From DAINRZ01 sp964634885 (GTDB lineage: Bacteria; Bacteroidota; Ignavibacteria; Kapaibacteriales; UBA2268): a DNA stretch of 64,000 nt. The notes under the pieces were generated by a model. That model was not told the DNA's origin, did not search any database, and was given only the letters and a program-made list of their open reading frames with translations. Below, piece by piece: positions 1 through 8,816 of this stretch. The position numbers and the translations under genes are program-made. Each line of letters opens with the position of its first letter. Within the stretch, counting starts at the first letter, position 1. The stretch is from NCBI GenBank assembly GCA_964634885.1, contig CAZWLN010000007.1, positions 1 through 64,000 on the forward strand, given 5' to 3'.

Positions 1-91
1 TGAGTATGTCCTGGGAGTTGTCGGTGGCGAATACATACTTGAAGATGATGTCGTTGCGAAGGTTGTACTTGCTTATGTCTATATTATTCAT
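1..91 (-). CDS. Rpn/PD-(D/E)XK nuclease-family protein, N-terminus only
   Basis: Reading the minus strand from an ATG at 91 gives 30 codons before the window edge. The peptide has the order ISKYNLRNDIIFKYVFA followed by a DNSQDIL segment. This matches the usual opening of Rpn family recombination-promoting nucleases / PD-(D/E)XK transposase-like proteins, in which an N-D-x-x-F-K-x-x-F block precedes a 'lisfLNaIL' helix. The catalytic core lies outside the window, so activity cannot be judged. The repeat-rich spacer at 92-652 lies upstream of it. The assignment rests on a short N-terminal pattern only. Confidence 0.55.
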   Translation of the reverse strand, partial: MNNIDISKYNLRNDIIFKYVFATDNSQDIL

Positions 92-243
92 ACGTTTCCT
101 CAAAGCGAAAAATCACATTGTACGAATATAAGCAGTCGAGAAGTAAGAAACAAGAGAAATAGTACACGCTAAGCCTGCAAAGAGAGATGGGGAAGAGAGT
201 GTCACGCAAAGAAGCTAAGAACGATATGTAAGTGAGAAGAAGA

Positions 244-486
244 ATCATCTCGCGCAAAGGCGCTAAGCTCGCAAAGAAAGATTTTGATGAATCATTATAA
301 TCATTTCAATCAAAATAAATCACAGTTCAGACTACGGAAAGATCATCTCGCGCAAAGGCGCTAAGCTCGCAAAGAAAGATTTTTTGATGAATCATTATAA
401 TCATTTCAATCAAAATAAATCACAGTTCAGACTACGGAAAGATTATCTCGCGCAAAGGCGCTAAGCTCGCAAAGAAAGATTTTTAG
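244..486. repeat. Tandem repeat, 98-100 bp unit, two full copies plus a partial
   Basis: Copies begin at 244, 342 and 442. Each starts with 'atctcgcgcaaaggcgctaa' (first base varies in context) followed by 'gctcgcaaagaaagatttt' and then an AT-rich stretch. Copies one and two differ by two extra T in a T-run. The third copy keeps only the first ~45 bp, and a degenerate trace ('gtctcgcgaaaagaaagat') follows at about 498-516. The GC-rich part is the reverse complement of the 'gcgcctttgcgtgaga' element also present near 32.1 kb and 40.5 kb. Confidence 0.9.
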
Positions 487-559
487 AGTAGAAGAATTGT
501 CTCGCGAAAAGAAAGATATTAATTGAATAGCATATCTGTCAGGCGGAAAAACTCATAAA

Positions 560-580
560 TAGCCCCGGAGGGGCGACATA
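560..580. repeat. REP-like hairpin of the GCCCC/GGGGC family
   Basis: gcccc-gga-ggggc forms a 5-bp GC stem (562-574), followed by 'gacat'. The same element occurs in the opposite orientation at 36061-36076, 36109-36125 and about 40490-40507, so it is a dispersed intergenic family. Confidence 0.75.
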
Positions 581-607
581 TTAATAGCCATAAAGATAAA
601 TAATTCA

Positions 608-652
608 GCATTGGCTACGCCGGTCTCGCTGCGCTCGGCTCAGAATTCAGCA
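608..652. repeat. Dispersed repeat 'gctacgccggtctcgctgcg' family
   Basis: This element reads 'ggctacgccggtctcgctgc' then 'gctcggctcagaattcagca'. Its reverse complement occurs at about 43590-43640, and a variant occurs near 33603-33645. It abuts the stop codon (653-655) of the OmpA-family gene directly. Confidence 0.8.
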
Positions 653-3448
653 TCAATTAAACCTGACTTCCACCCTTCTGTTCTTCTGTCTGTTCTCTTC
701 AGTGTCGTCAGGTGCTACAGGATTCTTCGGCCCCATGCCGATGACGGTCATCCTCGATTCGGAAATGCCCTTTGAAACATAGTATTTCCTGACAGCGTTA
801 GCCCTGTTCTCCGACAGCGCCAGGTCGGCGGCTTCATTGCCGCTGTTGTTTGTATAGCCGGTAATGGCTATCTTCAGGTTCTTATTGTCTTTGAGGATCT
901 TCAGGAGCCTGCTCAGTTCAGGGTACGATTCCGGCCTTACTGTCGCTTTGCCGGCATCGAAAAAGAGGTTGTTGATTGTAAAAGACTGGCCCGATTCGAT
1001 TGGCACTAAGTACAGGTCGGCCGTTTTATTCTTATAGGACTTCAGGCCCATCAGGTCGAGATTCTGGTTAACGGAGACAAACCCGTTGATTTCAGCGCGG
1101 AACCCATACTGCCTTCCGCCGGGAAGTACTATTTTATACATGCCGTTTGCCGGGTTTGTATGCGCCGTACCAATCTCTTCGCCGGTCTTCAGGTCTTCGT
1201 ATTTGACGAGTGCGTTGAGCGGTTCGCCTGTCTTCGTGTCGATTACTTTACCGCTAAGCAGCACAACAGGATTGGGTCGCTTGTCCAAAGGAAGCCCTAT
1301 CCGGAATATATCCCAGCCGCCGAGGGACTGGTTGTTGGAGGAGAAATAGGCAAACTCGCCCGAAGCAGGTATGGTGTAGAAGTTTTCGTCTTTGGTAGTG
1401 TTGATTGTCGGTCCGAGGTTCACGGGTTTAGACCAGTTCGTCCAACTGTTGCCGATGCGGCGTGACATAAATATATCCCTTTTACCGACTCCCTGGTGGC
1501 CGTTACTTGAGAAGTAAAGCGTTACACCGTCGGAAGCAAGGAAAGGATCGGATTCTTCTTTTTCAGTGTTAATCGTCCTGCCGAGGCTTTTGGGTTCTGT
1601 CCATTTGCCGTCTTTTCTGCGGAAGCTGACAAACAGGTCGTTTGTACCGAGTTTCTTGTTCTTGCACAGGGAAATGATCATGACATTGCCTTCGCTGGAA
1701 AGGCAGCCGTTGTGGTACATGCTGTAAGTATAGAATCCCGGGATGTCCAGGTCTGTAGGGAAGCTCCACCCGTCTGCCGTTTTTGCCGACAGGGACAAAC
1801 CGTTGCCGGTGCTGTGATAGAGGTTGTGGAGCAGAAGGTAGTTGCCGTCGGGAGTAACGGAGTTCACACCGTTAGGATACTTGTTATTGAGCGGGTCCCT
1901 GATGTTTTCGGCCTTGTTCCAACTGTCGAAGCCTGACTTAACGGAGAAATAGATGTCTTCGCCGCCATAGGAATCGCTGCCGCCGTTGCGGACGAAGTAC
2001 AGAGTCTCGCCGTCGGGGGAAATTACAGCCAGGTATTCATCGTTGCCTGTATTGATGTTACTGCCTAAGTTCTCAACCTTATTTATTATCGCATTGTCGT
2101 ATTTCAGTTTTATATCCCTGCCGTATTCACTGTCGCCGAAATAATTCAGGTAATTCCTGATGTCTTCGAGAGAACTGCACAATTGGGCAGCTTTTTCGGC
2201 AGACGGGTCGTAGAGGTCTTCGAAACTCTGCGAGGCGTCGATTAACTCATTGACAGTAGAGCATTTCCTGATATACTCGTTTTTTACGAGCTTGGAACTG
2301 CCCGAAAACGGGAAACTCCTGATCATGTCCTTAAGTTCGTCCTTCGAAAGTTGCGGCGCCAGACGGTTGATGGCAGTGTCGATTTTGGGATTGCCTGCAA
2401 ATATCTTTGCATAGTATTTCAGCGCCGGAAGGCCGTTAACATAGTCCAGCCCCCTGTCGTCGAGCCCTGCATGATTGAAATCCGGGAAATAGTTAAGGTA
2501 GTTTTCAATGTCCTGTAGCGATTTCACATTATTGAGTGCATTCTTTTCAATATCCGGTATCCTGTCGCTGCCGGGAAACAGGTTGGTAAATGTCTTGCAG
2601 TCCGCCATCCTGTTTACCATCGAGTAAGCAATCTTTTCCAGTTCAGGCCTGTTTTCTCCAAGCCCTATCTCACCGTTAAGTTTTACGATGTCGCTTAAGG
2701 AATCAATCTTTGCAGTGATCTTCCTGAAATTCATATTCCTGAGTTGTGGAAAGAGCTTTGCTGCCTGCAGCAGTTGGTCAAGGTTTGTCGATTTGTCGTA
2801 GTAGGCCTGTTTGAGTATGTCGAGGGCAGTAATGGTCCTCAGGGCGCCAATGACGGGAGGAATCAGGTCCCTGCCGAGCCCGGGCGCTGAATTGGTAAGC
2901 ACTGTGTCGGAGTAGCGGTTTGAAGGGAAGTACCTGTTGAAGAACACAGCATCATCCAGGCTGCCGATAATGAAATACTTATCCGAGTCCTTATGTATCC
3001 CCCTGAGTACAGCTTTGTCGGCAGACATACCGTAACTGATGAATATCTGGTCGTCATCGAGTTTTCCGAGCCATGCCTCTGCTCCCAGTTTTTCGATGGG
3101 ATGGCGGTTGCCGTCAGGACTGAGGAGGTAATAGAGTGTGCCGACGACCAGGGCGCTGCCTGCACCGGCAATCAGCCTGTTCTGCTCATAGCTTAAGCTT
3201 GGCAGCCCTGCTTTCTCAGGCAGGTAATGATAGACAGCGTAGCCCACACCGGCAGAAACGGCAACATTGACCGACCAGCCCCAGACATTGAGTTTCTCGA
3301 CGAAGTAGGGTTCCTGGTATGCCAGTACCTGGTTGCGTTCCACCTGTACGGGTTCAGTGTACCGGGGACGCATGGACGTACAGTTTGTCAGAAGCTGGAG
3401 CGCCAGCCCCAAACAAGATAAGAAATATATGAATCTCCTGCCTGTCAA
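653..3448 (-). CDS. PorE-like OmpA/PD40 beta-propeller lipoprotein
   Basis: This 931-residue protein is probably an outer-membrane lipoprotein: a hydrophobic leader ends at a cysteine (LLTNC, near residue 23). A long helical, repeat-like region follows to about residue 460. It contains recurring 'LxxIxNYLNYF' units. Next comes a PD40/TolB-like beta-propeller (about 465-725, e.g. 'LYFSSNGHQGVGKRDIF'), then a carboxypeptidase-regulatory-like domain (about 732-815, 'SGKVIDTKTGEPL'). A C-terminal OmpA domain ends the protein (about 820-931, with 'TGYTNNSGNEAADLALSENR'). Propeller + CRD + OmpA is the order described for PorE, the T9SS component that binds peptidoglycan. The N-terminal part is longer than PorE's TPR region, so this could be a paralogue of unrelated function. 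It has no close same-strand neighbour and may be monocistronic. Confidence 0.75.
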   Translation of the reverse strand: MTGRRFIYFLSCLGLALQLLTNCTSMRPRYTEPVQVERNQVLAYQEPYFVEKLNVWGWSVNVAVSAGVGYAVYHYLPEKAGLPSLSYEQNRLIAGAGSALVVGTLYYLLSPDGNRHPIEKLGAEAWLGKLDDDQIFISYGMSADKAVLRGIHKDSDKYFIIGSLDDAVFFNRYFPSNRYSDTVLTNSAPGLGRDLIPPVIGALRTITALDILKQAYYDKSTNLDQLLQAAKLFPQLRNMNFRKITAKIDSLSDIVKLNGEIGLGENRPELEKIAYSMVNRMADCKTFTNLFPGSDRIPDIEKNALNNVKSLQDIENYLNYFPDFNHAGLDDRGLDYVNGLPALKYYAKIFAGNPKIDTAINRLAPQLSKDELKDMIRSFPFSGSSKLVKNEYIRKCSTVNELIDASQSFEDLYDPSAEKAAQLCSSLEDIRNYLNYFGDSEYGRDIKLKYDNAIINKVENLGSNINTGNDEYLAVISPDGETLYFVRNGGSDSYGGEDIYFSVKSGFDSWNKAENIRDPLNNKYPNGVNSVTPDGNYLLLHNLYHSTGNGLSLSAKTADGWSFPTDLDIPGFYTYSMYHNGCLSSEGNVMIISLCKNKKLGTNDLFVSFRRKDGKWTEPKSLGRTINTEKEESDPFLASDGVTLYFSSNGHQGVGKRDIFMSRRIGNSWTNWSKPVNLGPTINTTKDENFYTIPASGEFAYFSSNNQSLGGWDIFRIGLPLDKRPNPVVLLSGKVIDTKTGEPLNALVKYEDLKTGEEIGTAHTNPANGMYKIVLPGGRQYGFRAEINGFVSVNQNLDLMGLKSYKNKTADLYLVPIESGQSFTINNLFFDAGKATVRPESYPELSRLLKILKDNKNLKIAITGYTNNSGNEAADLALSENRANAVRKYYVSKGISESRMTVIGMGPKNPVAPDDTEENRQKNRRVEVRFN

Positions 3449-3695
3449 TAGAATTCCATCTATTTTTCACCCATACTCTATCACAATTTTTCCGTCGTTT
3501 CTAACAAAACGATAAACGGACTTTATTCAAATTTAATATCATTTTTTATTTATTGCTAATAGATATGAAATTAATTAAATTTAAAATGTACAATTTTTCC
3601 GGTTTTTTATTACAATGAAAGAAATTATTTGCGGAGTTTTCAGTCTATTACAATTTAATTGTAAGAGCAACAAGTATAATAAAGCGGAGGCTACA

Positions 3696-4544
3696 ATGCA
3701 GACCATCAGGACTGTTAAAAAAGTATTCAGGGGACACAGTACCTCTGACGGCGCCGGTGTACGCCTAAGGCGCATCTTCGGCTTTGGCGACACGGCCATG
3801 ACCGACCCTTTCCTGCTTCTGGACTACTTCGGCTCCGACAATCCCAACGATTACCTTGCCGGTTTCCCCTGGCACCCTCACCGCGGCATCGAAACAGTAA
3901 CCTATATGCTCGACGGCAGGGTCGAGCACGGCGACAGCTTAGGCAATTCCGGCGTCATCGGCAGCGGCGACATCCAGTGGATGACAGCCGGAAGCGGGAT
4001 AATCCACCAGGAGATGCCCAAATCCGACGGCGGAAGCATGTTCGGCTTCCAGTTGTGGGTCAACCTGCCGGCTTCGCATAAGATGATGGCCCCACGGTAC
4101 CAGGAGATTAAAGCTTCTGCCATTCCTGCGTTAAAGTATGAAAACGGCATAGTGGTAAAGGTCATCGCCGGTGAATATGGAGGTGTACATGGGCCTGTGA
4201 AGGACATCGTAACCAATCCTGAATATCTGGACATATCCATTCCGGCAGACACAGAGTTTTCCGTCGGCGTCAATCCCGAACATACAGTATTCATAATAGC
4301 CTTCGAGGGTGAAGGCAATTTCGGCAACGGCCAACCGAACCTTATGAAGTCCGGCGAAGGTGCATTGATGAGCGACGGCGACACAGTCAGGGTTACTACA
4401 CACGACAGCAGGCTGAGGTTCCTGCTCATTGCCGGCAGGCCCATCGGTGAGCCTGTCGCCTGGAAAGGCCCCATTGTGATGAACACTGCCGAAGAGCTCG
4501 AAACGGCCTTCAGGGAATACCGCGAAGGCAGGTTTGTGAAGTAA
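3696..4544 (+). CDS. Pirin family protein
   Basis: A cupin-fold pirin of 282 residues. The metal-site motifs are present: 'PWHPHRGIETVTYML' supplies two histidines and 'GSGIIHQEMP' supplies the third histidine and the glutamate. A C-terminal pirin domain with 'AGRPIGEPV' follows. Pirins are non-haem iron proteins, some with quercetin dioxygenase activity and some acting as regulators; the substrate cannot be inferred here. I chose the ATG at 3696 because 'gcggagg' sits 5 bases upstream and the family starts near this point. The reading frame stays open back to 3615, but that extension lacks homology. The gene is divergent from the PorE-like gene across a 247-bp AT-rich spacer. Confidence 0.92.
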   Translation: MQTIRTVKKVFRGHSTSDGAGVRLRRIFGFGDTAMTDPFLLLDYFGSDNPNDYLAGFPWHPHRGIETVTYMLDGRVEHGDSLGNSGVIGSGDIQWMTAGSGIIHQEMPKSDGGSMFGFQLWVNLPASHKMMAPRYQEIKASAIPALKYENGIVVKVIAGEYGGVHGPVKDIVTNPEYLDISIPADTEFSVGVNPEHTVFIIAFEGEGNFGNGQPNLMKSGEGALMSDGDTVRVTTHDSRLRFLLIAGRPIGEPVAWKGPIVMNTAEELETAFREYREGRFVK

Positions 4545-4590
4545 AGGATTTCAATTACTATGCACAGCACGGGATATTATTTGATTTTCA

Positions 4591-5673
4591 TTAATACTGC
4601 TTCGTAAAGAATTTATTAGTATCGTCAAGTTTAATCTGATTGTTCGTAAACCATTCGGCAAAAGCATTCCACTTGTCCCGGTTGGCAGCGGCCCACTTTT
4701 TGAATGCCTCCTCGTCGCCTTTCATCAGTATCCAGTAATTATAGGGCTCCATCATACCTGCGTCCAGTACCTTCTTTTGGTAGTCGAACAGGGCATTGGG
4801 GTATTTTTCTTCGAATTTCCGAAGATAGAAATTTGTAACGATGCCCTGCCTCATCAGGTGCAGTTTCTTAATATTCAAAGGTTCTTCATGGGGTACCGAC
4901 ATCAACAGCAGTATTTCGAATACACCGGTTCCAAATGGCATTTTGGCATCCTCCGGCTTTCCGTTTTCCGGAATTTTGACAAGATTATTCTCGCTGAAAC
5001 TGACCGCAACTTCGTCTTTGCTTATTTTAATCTGGCTTTGATAGGTTTTGTAGAGTAACTCGCTGATCTCGGCAGTACGTTTGCTGTTTCGCTCCAGATT
5101 CATGAACAACTCACCGTAGATCAGGCCCCAGACTTTTTCTGTTGTACTCATGTAAAGCTTGCACGCCCAGTAATAATTAGAAGGAAACGCCGGCTCGTTT
5201 TCGATGCCTTTTTCATAATACGACAAGGCCGTATCATAGCTTTCCTTTGTCACATACATATTGCCAAGTTCAAGTAAAAGCTTACCCGAGCGGGGAAATT
5301 TCTTCAAACCCTCGTTGTATATCTCTAATGCTTTAGCGGGGTTACCCACATAGTCGTAACTGTTGCCAAGCAATTGATAGACCTGGTCGTAACTGTCCCT
5401 GTGATCTTTCAACTTCTCAAGGATTGGAATCGCTTCATCAAATTTATTAGTAATACACTTTGCGTAAGCAATTTCATAGGGGTAGGCGATATTGTCCGGG
5501 TCCAGCCGGCATGCTTCGTTCAACAGTGTCAGCGATTCATCGATATTGCCTGCATCCATCAATTCGACAGCTTTTTTAGCTTTTTCAAAGGCTTTCTCCT
5601 TGTCGGTCTGGGAAAAAGCAAGACTGTGAGAAGAAATAATTAATAATAATAAAACACAAAGTTTTCTGCTCAT
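4591..5673 (-). CDS. Secreted tetratricopeptide-repeat protein
   Basis: A 360-residue protein with a signal peptide (MSRKLCVLLLLIISSHSLAF, cleavage near SQ). Three to five TPR units lie in residues ~25-200 ('AVELMDAGNIDESLTLLNEA', 'ALEIYNEGLKKFPRSGKLLL', 'ALSYYEKGIENEPAFPSNYY'). A C-terminal helical domain of ~140 residues matches nothing I recognise. TPRs mediate protein-protein contacts, and a periplasmic location is inferred. I chose the start at 5673 over an upstream in-frame ATG at 5769 because the signal peptide begins there. It converges with pirin; no operon partner is evident. Confidence 0.7.
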   Translation of the reverse strand: MSRKLCVLLLLIISSHSLAFSQTDKEKAFEKAKKAVELMDAGNIDESLTLLNEACRLDPDNIAYPYEIAYAKCITNKFDEAIPILEKLKDHRDSYDQVYQLLGNSYDYVGNPAKALEIYNEGLKKFPRSGKLLLELGNMYVTKESYDTALSYYEKGIENEPAFPSNYYWACKLYMSTTEKVWGLIYGELFMNLERNSKRTAEISELLYKTYQSQIKISKDEVAVSFSENNLVKIPENGKPEDAKMPFGTGVFEILLLMSVPHEEPLNIKKLHLMRQGIVTNFYLRKFEEKYPNALFDYQKKVLDAGMMEPYNYWILMKGDEEAFKKWAAANRDKWNAFAEWFTNNQIKLDDTNKFFTKQY

Positions 5674-5953
5674 TGCAGTTTCCCTTTCGAAATGTGAATT
5701 AATACCGGAATAAATTAATAATAATCCGTGATAATTCAAATTGTTATTTTCACGGATTAGAAAAAGCAAAGAACTAAAAAATTAAATATATAATTTTTAA
5801 AATGACTAAATATTTTATAATTTTTCGAGCGGAAAAATGGTTTTTATTTAAAATATATATTTTTTATTGATTTATGAATTGTTTGATATTTTAAATAAGT
5901 AACCATTGGGTTGAGAATATTACTATTATTAATATTTTGAGGTAAAAAGAGTT

Positions 5954-7264
5954 ATGTACGATTATGTAAAAAATAGCGACCCTGAAGTTTTTAACACTCT
6001 GATGAGGGAATACAAGAGACAGAAGACGAAGATCGAACTGATTGCCAGCGAGAATTTCACCTCACCGTCAGTAATGCAGGCACAGGGCTCAGTCCTGACC
6101 AACAAGTACGCCGAGGGTTACCCCGGTAAAAGGTACTACGGCGGCTGCGAAGAAGTGGACGTTGCAGAAAACATCGCCCGCGACCGCGTAAAGAAGCTCT
6201 TCGGCGCCGAATACGCCAACGTTCAGCCCCACAGCGGCAGCCAGGCAAACATGGCAGTCTATTTCACATATATTAACCACGGCGACACAGTCATGGGCCT
6301 CAGCCTCGCACACGGCGGACACCTGACTCACGGCTCCCCGGTCAACTTCTCAGGCAAATTCTTTAAGTTCGTTCCCTATGAACTGGACCCGGCAACAGGC
6401 AGGATCGACTACAACAAAGTCGAAGAACTCGCCATGACTCACAAACCTAAGATGATTACCGTCGGCGCTTCCGCCTATCCCCGCGACATAGATTTCAAAG
6501 CCTTCAGGGATATATGCGACAAAGTCGGCGCTTTCATGTTCGTTGACATTGCCCATCCGGCAGGCCTCATAGCCAAAGGCTTCCTTAACAATCCTCTGCC
6601 ATACGCAGACGTGGTGGCAAGTACTACCCACAAGACACTGCGCGGCCCCCGCGGCGGCATCATCATGCTCGGCAAAGACCGTGAGAATCCCTTCGGTCAG
6701 GTAGCTCCCAAATCCGGCAGGGTGAAGATGATGAGCGAACTGATAGATTCATGGGTAATGCCCGGCGTACAGGGCGGCCCACTCATGCACGTCATTGCAG
6801 CCAAAGCCGTAGCTTTCGGCGAGTGCCTCACAGACAATTTCAGGGACTATATCGTGCAGGTAATGAAGAATGCTCAGGCCCTTGCCGAAGCCATGACTTC
6901 AAAAGGCTACAGCCTCGTCAGCGGCGGCACCGACAACCACCTGATGCTCATCGACCTTCAGAACAAAGGCGTCACAGGCAAACAGGCAGAAGAAGCCCTC
7001 GACCTGGCCGGCATTACAGTTAACAAGAACGCTGTTCCTAACGACCCGAAACCGCCGCTCGTTACTTCAGGCATCAGGATCGGTACTCCTGCCATGACAA
7101 CCAGAGGACTTGTCGAGAAGGACATGAAACAGATTGCCGAATTCCTCGACAAAGTAATTACCAATCATGACAAAGCCGAAGTCATCGAACAGGTAAAGAA
7201 TCAGGTAAGCGAGTTCACCTCAGCATTCCCGCTCTACAAAGACACTGACGGTGAAGCTGTTTAA
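5954..7264 (+). CDS. glyA: Serine hydroxymethyltransferase
   Basis: A 436-residue PLP enzyme converting serine and tetrahydrofolate to glycine and 5,10-methylene-THF in the cytosol, the main one-carbon source. Diagnostic blocks are 'ELIASENFTSPSV', 'TNKYAEGYPGKRYYGGCE', 'NVQPHSGSQAN', 'HGGHLTHG' and the PLP-lysine segment 'STTHKTLRGPRGG' (Lys ~227). The C-terminal 'IRIGTPAMTTRG' is also present. Length is close to the family norm. A 'gaggt' lies ~11 bases before the ATG. The upstream ~280 bp is AT-rich without a recognisable riboswitch, and a weak terminator-like hairpin follows at 7336-7366. Confidence 0.98.
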   Translation: MYDYVKNSDPEVFNTLMREYKRQKTKIELIASENFTSPSVMQAQGSVLTNKYAEGYPGKRYYGGCEEVDVAENIARDRVKKLFGAEYANVQPHSGSQANMAVYFTYINHGDTVMGLSLAHGGHLTHGSPVNFSGKFFKFVPYELDPATGRIDYNKVEELAMTHKPKMITVGASAYPRDIDFKAFRDICDKVGAFMFVDIAHPAGLIAKGFLNNPLPYADVVASTTHKTLRGPRGGIIMLGKDRENPFGQVAPKSGRVKMMSELIDSWVMPGVQGGPLMHVIAAKAVAFGECLTDNFRDYIVQVMKNAQALAEAMTSKGYSLVSGGTDNHLMLIDLQNKGVTGKQAEEALDLAGITVNKNAVPNDPKPPLVTSGIRIGTPAMTTRGLVEKDMKQIAEFLDKVITNHDKAEVIEQVKNQVSEFTSAFPLYKDTDGEAV

Positions 7265-7335
7265 GCAGGTTAAAGTTTTATTTTTATTGCCGATTATTAT
7301 TATTGGGTAATAAAACATATTTTATGATTCTGAGG

Positions 7336-7366
7336 AAAGCTGTTTCGGGCGGGAGGCAGCTTTTTT
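7336..7366 (+). terminator. Possible intrinsic terminator after glyA
   Basis: aagctg (7337-7342) pairs with cagctt (7357-7362) around a 14-nt loop and runs into six T residues. The stem is short, so this is a weak candidate. Confidence 0.45.
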
Positions 7367-7402
7367 CAGATGGCAGCAGCCGGATGAAGGGCTGATTAAT
7401 AG

Positions 7403-8389
7403 TTGAATCGATGTATTTACATGAAAATTATCTTTGCAATGGTTATGAATAAAAAGTTCAGTTTCAGCAAAACAGCATTAAATACATTCTTACTAATCCT
7501 TCTTGTCTCTCAGTTCCAATGTACCAGAAGCCTCGACAGCGACAACAACCTGGCAAGGAAGGAAAGCAAAGAGAGGTCCCTGGAAGAGGTACTGAAAGCA
7601 GACTCGGCACAATCGACCGACAATACCGTACAAACGGCAGCCGCTGAAGTCGATTCAATCCCCTATCCTGCCATCAGTTACACCCGAATCAAAATCAGGG
7701 ACAAGAAGCATCTCGACTCCATCAAGAAGTCTTTTTTTGTGAATAAGGAGTTCACTGCCGCCTACAGGGCCATTTCCACGCTTAACAGGAAGGAATATGT
7801 ATTTTTCAGGGTAAAAGATTCCATTCTCGTGCCCGACCAAGTCATCGACGACCAGAAAGCCTATTCCCTCTTTCCTCACACCTACCCACAGGCAGCGTCG
7901 TTTAAGAAGCTGATTGTAGTCTCCATCATGAACCAGTGCTACGGGGCCTATGAATTCGGGAAGCTGGTACACTTTGCGGCAATCAACTCCGGTAAACATG
8001 CCGGTTCCAACCCTCAGGGGCTTTATTACCTTACCTGGAAAGCCAGAAGCCACACCTCGTCCTATGACGAAACATGGATTATGCCCTACACCTTCAATTA
8101 CACAAGAATCGGGCAGGCTTTCCATCAGTACCAGATGCCCGGCTACCCTGCCTCTCACGGTTGCCTGAGACAGTTTACCCGCGATGCGGAATGGCTGTTC
8201 ACCTGGGGTGAGACACGTAAAATTGACCCTGCGACAAAAAAGTGGGGGCTTCGTACAGGCACTCCCGTCATCATCATCGACCAGTACGACTACGAAAACC
8301 GGTACAAACCATGGCGTTACCTGAAATCAAACAGGGAAGGAATCATCGGGCTACCACCCGATCCAATGGGACTTGAAGAAAGATTCTGA
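7403..8389 (+). CDS. L,D-transpeptidase (YkuD) family lipoprotein
   Basis: Up to 328 residues. A hydrophobic leader ends at a cysteine (LLVSQFQC), suggesting a lipoprotein. The YkuD catalytic signature is seen as 'YPASHGCLR' (nucleophile Cys ~254), preceded by the substrate-side block 'FAAINSGKHAGSNPQGLYYL'. Such enzymes make 3-3 peptidoglycan cross-links or attach lipoproteins to the wall. The start is uncertain: 7403 gives the longest form, but ATGs at 7421 and especially 7445 (MNKKFSFSK) place the leader better. The gene runs toward the next minus-strand gene; the two stop codons abut at 8389/8390 with no spacer. Confidence 0.85.
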   Translation: MNRCIYMKIIFAMVMNKKFSFSKTALNTFLLILLVSQFQCTRSLDSDNNLARKESKERSLEEVLKADSAQSTDNTVQTAAAEVDSIPYPAISYTRIKIRDKKHLDSIKKSFFVNKEFTAAYRAISTLNRKEYVFFRVKDSILVPDQVIDDQKAYSLFPHTYPQAASFKKLIVVSIMNQCYGAYEFGKLVHFAAINSGKHAGSNPQGLYYLTWKARSHTSSYDETWIMPYTFNYTRIGQAFHQYQMPGYPASHGCLRQFTRDAEWLFTWGETRKIDPATKKWGLRTGTPVIIIDQYDYENRYKPWRYLKSNREGIIGLPPDPMGLEERF

Positions 8390-8785
8390 TTATTTCTGTG
8401 TACTCTTGGCTGCTTCAACCATAGCATCCATCAGCCGTTTGTAATTCTCCGCATTTTCGCCCTTGAATTTTCCCCTGCTGAGGAATGTGGAAAGGTTCTG
8501 GGCCGTTACCAGGGGTATCTCGATGGCAATCTTGTCGTTTGCTTTCTTTTGTTCAGCCTGGGCTTTGTCGATGGCGCCTTTCAGGAAATTCTTGCACTCG
8601 AGGAAAGGATCGACTTCAGCGCCTAATATCTCTATCGTACCCATCATGTTATAGGCAAACACTATGTCTTCAAGCACGAAATTAGGCTTGATGATCATAT
8701 TCTTCTGGGCGCTCTGTACCTGGGCCTGAACGGCAAGCGTAGTGAGTACAAAAGCAATTGACAGTATAGTAACAATTCTTTTCAT
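8390..8785 (-). CDS. Small secreted protein of unknown function
   Basis: 131 residues: a signal peptide (MKRIVTILSIAFVLTTLAVQA) followed by a compact, Lys/Ala-rich helical domain ending in KSTQK. I do not recognise the family. It is the last gene of a minus-strand run and starts 31 bp after the porQ stop, so it is probably co-transcribed with porQ. 'aaggaat' lies upstream of the ATG. The product is likely periplasmic or surface-exposed. A role in T9SS is possible from position only. Confidence 0.6.
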   Translation of the reverse strand: MKRIVTILSIAFVLTTLAVQAQVQSAQKNMIIKPNFVLEDIVFAYNMMGTIEILGAEVDPFLECKNFLKGAIDKAQAEQKKANDKIAIEIPLVTAQNLSTFLSRGKFKGENAENYKRLMDAMVEAAKSTQK

Positions 8786-8816
8786 TTTTTTATTCCTTTA
8801 TTTTGAAATTTGTTTT

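Larger units (their letters stand above)
92..652. other. Gene-free, repeat-rich spacer
   Basis: No plausible coding region is visible. It holds a ~99-bp tandem repeat (244-486), a GC-rich hairpin repeat (560-580) and a dispersed element (608-652) that runs into the stop codon of the next minus-strand gene. Confidence 0.8.

Noticed and set aside
244..486. Possible CRISPR array from the repeated segment
   Set aside because: Units are 98-100 bp and the whole unit, including the would-be spacer, is conserved. There are no cas genes and only two full copies.
5674..5953. Glycine riboswitch upstream of glyA
   Set aside because: The region is AT-rich without recognisable conserved aptamer segments.
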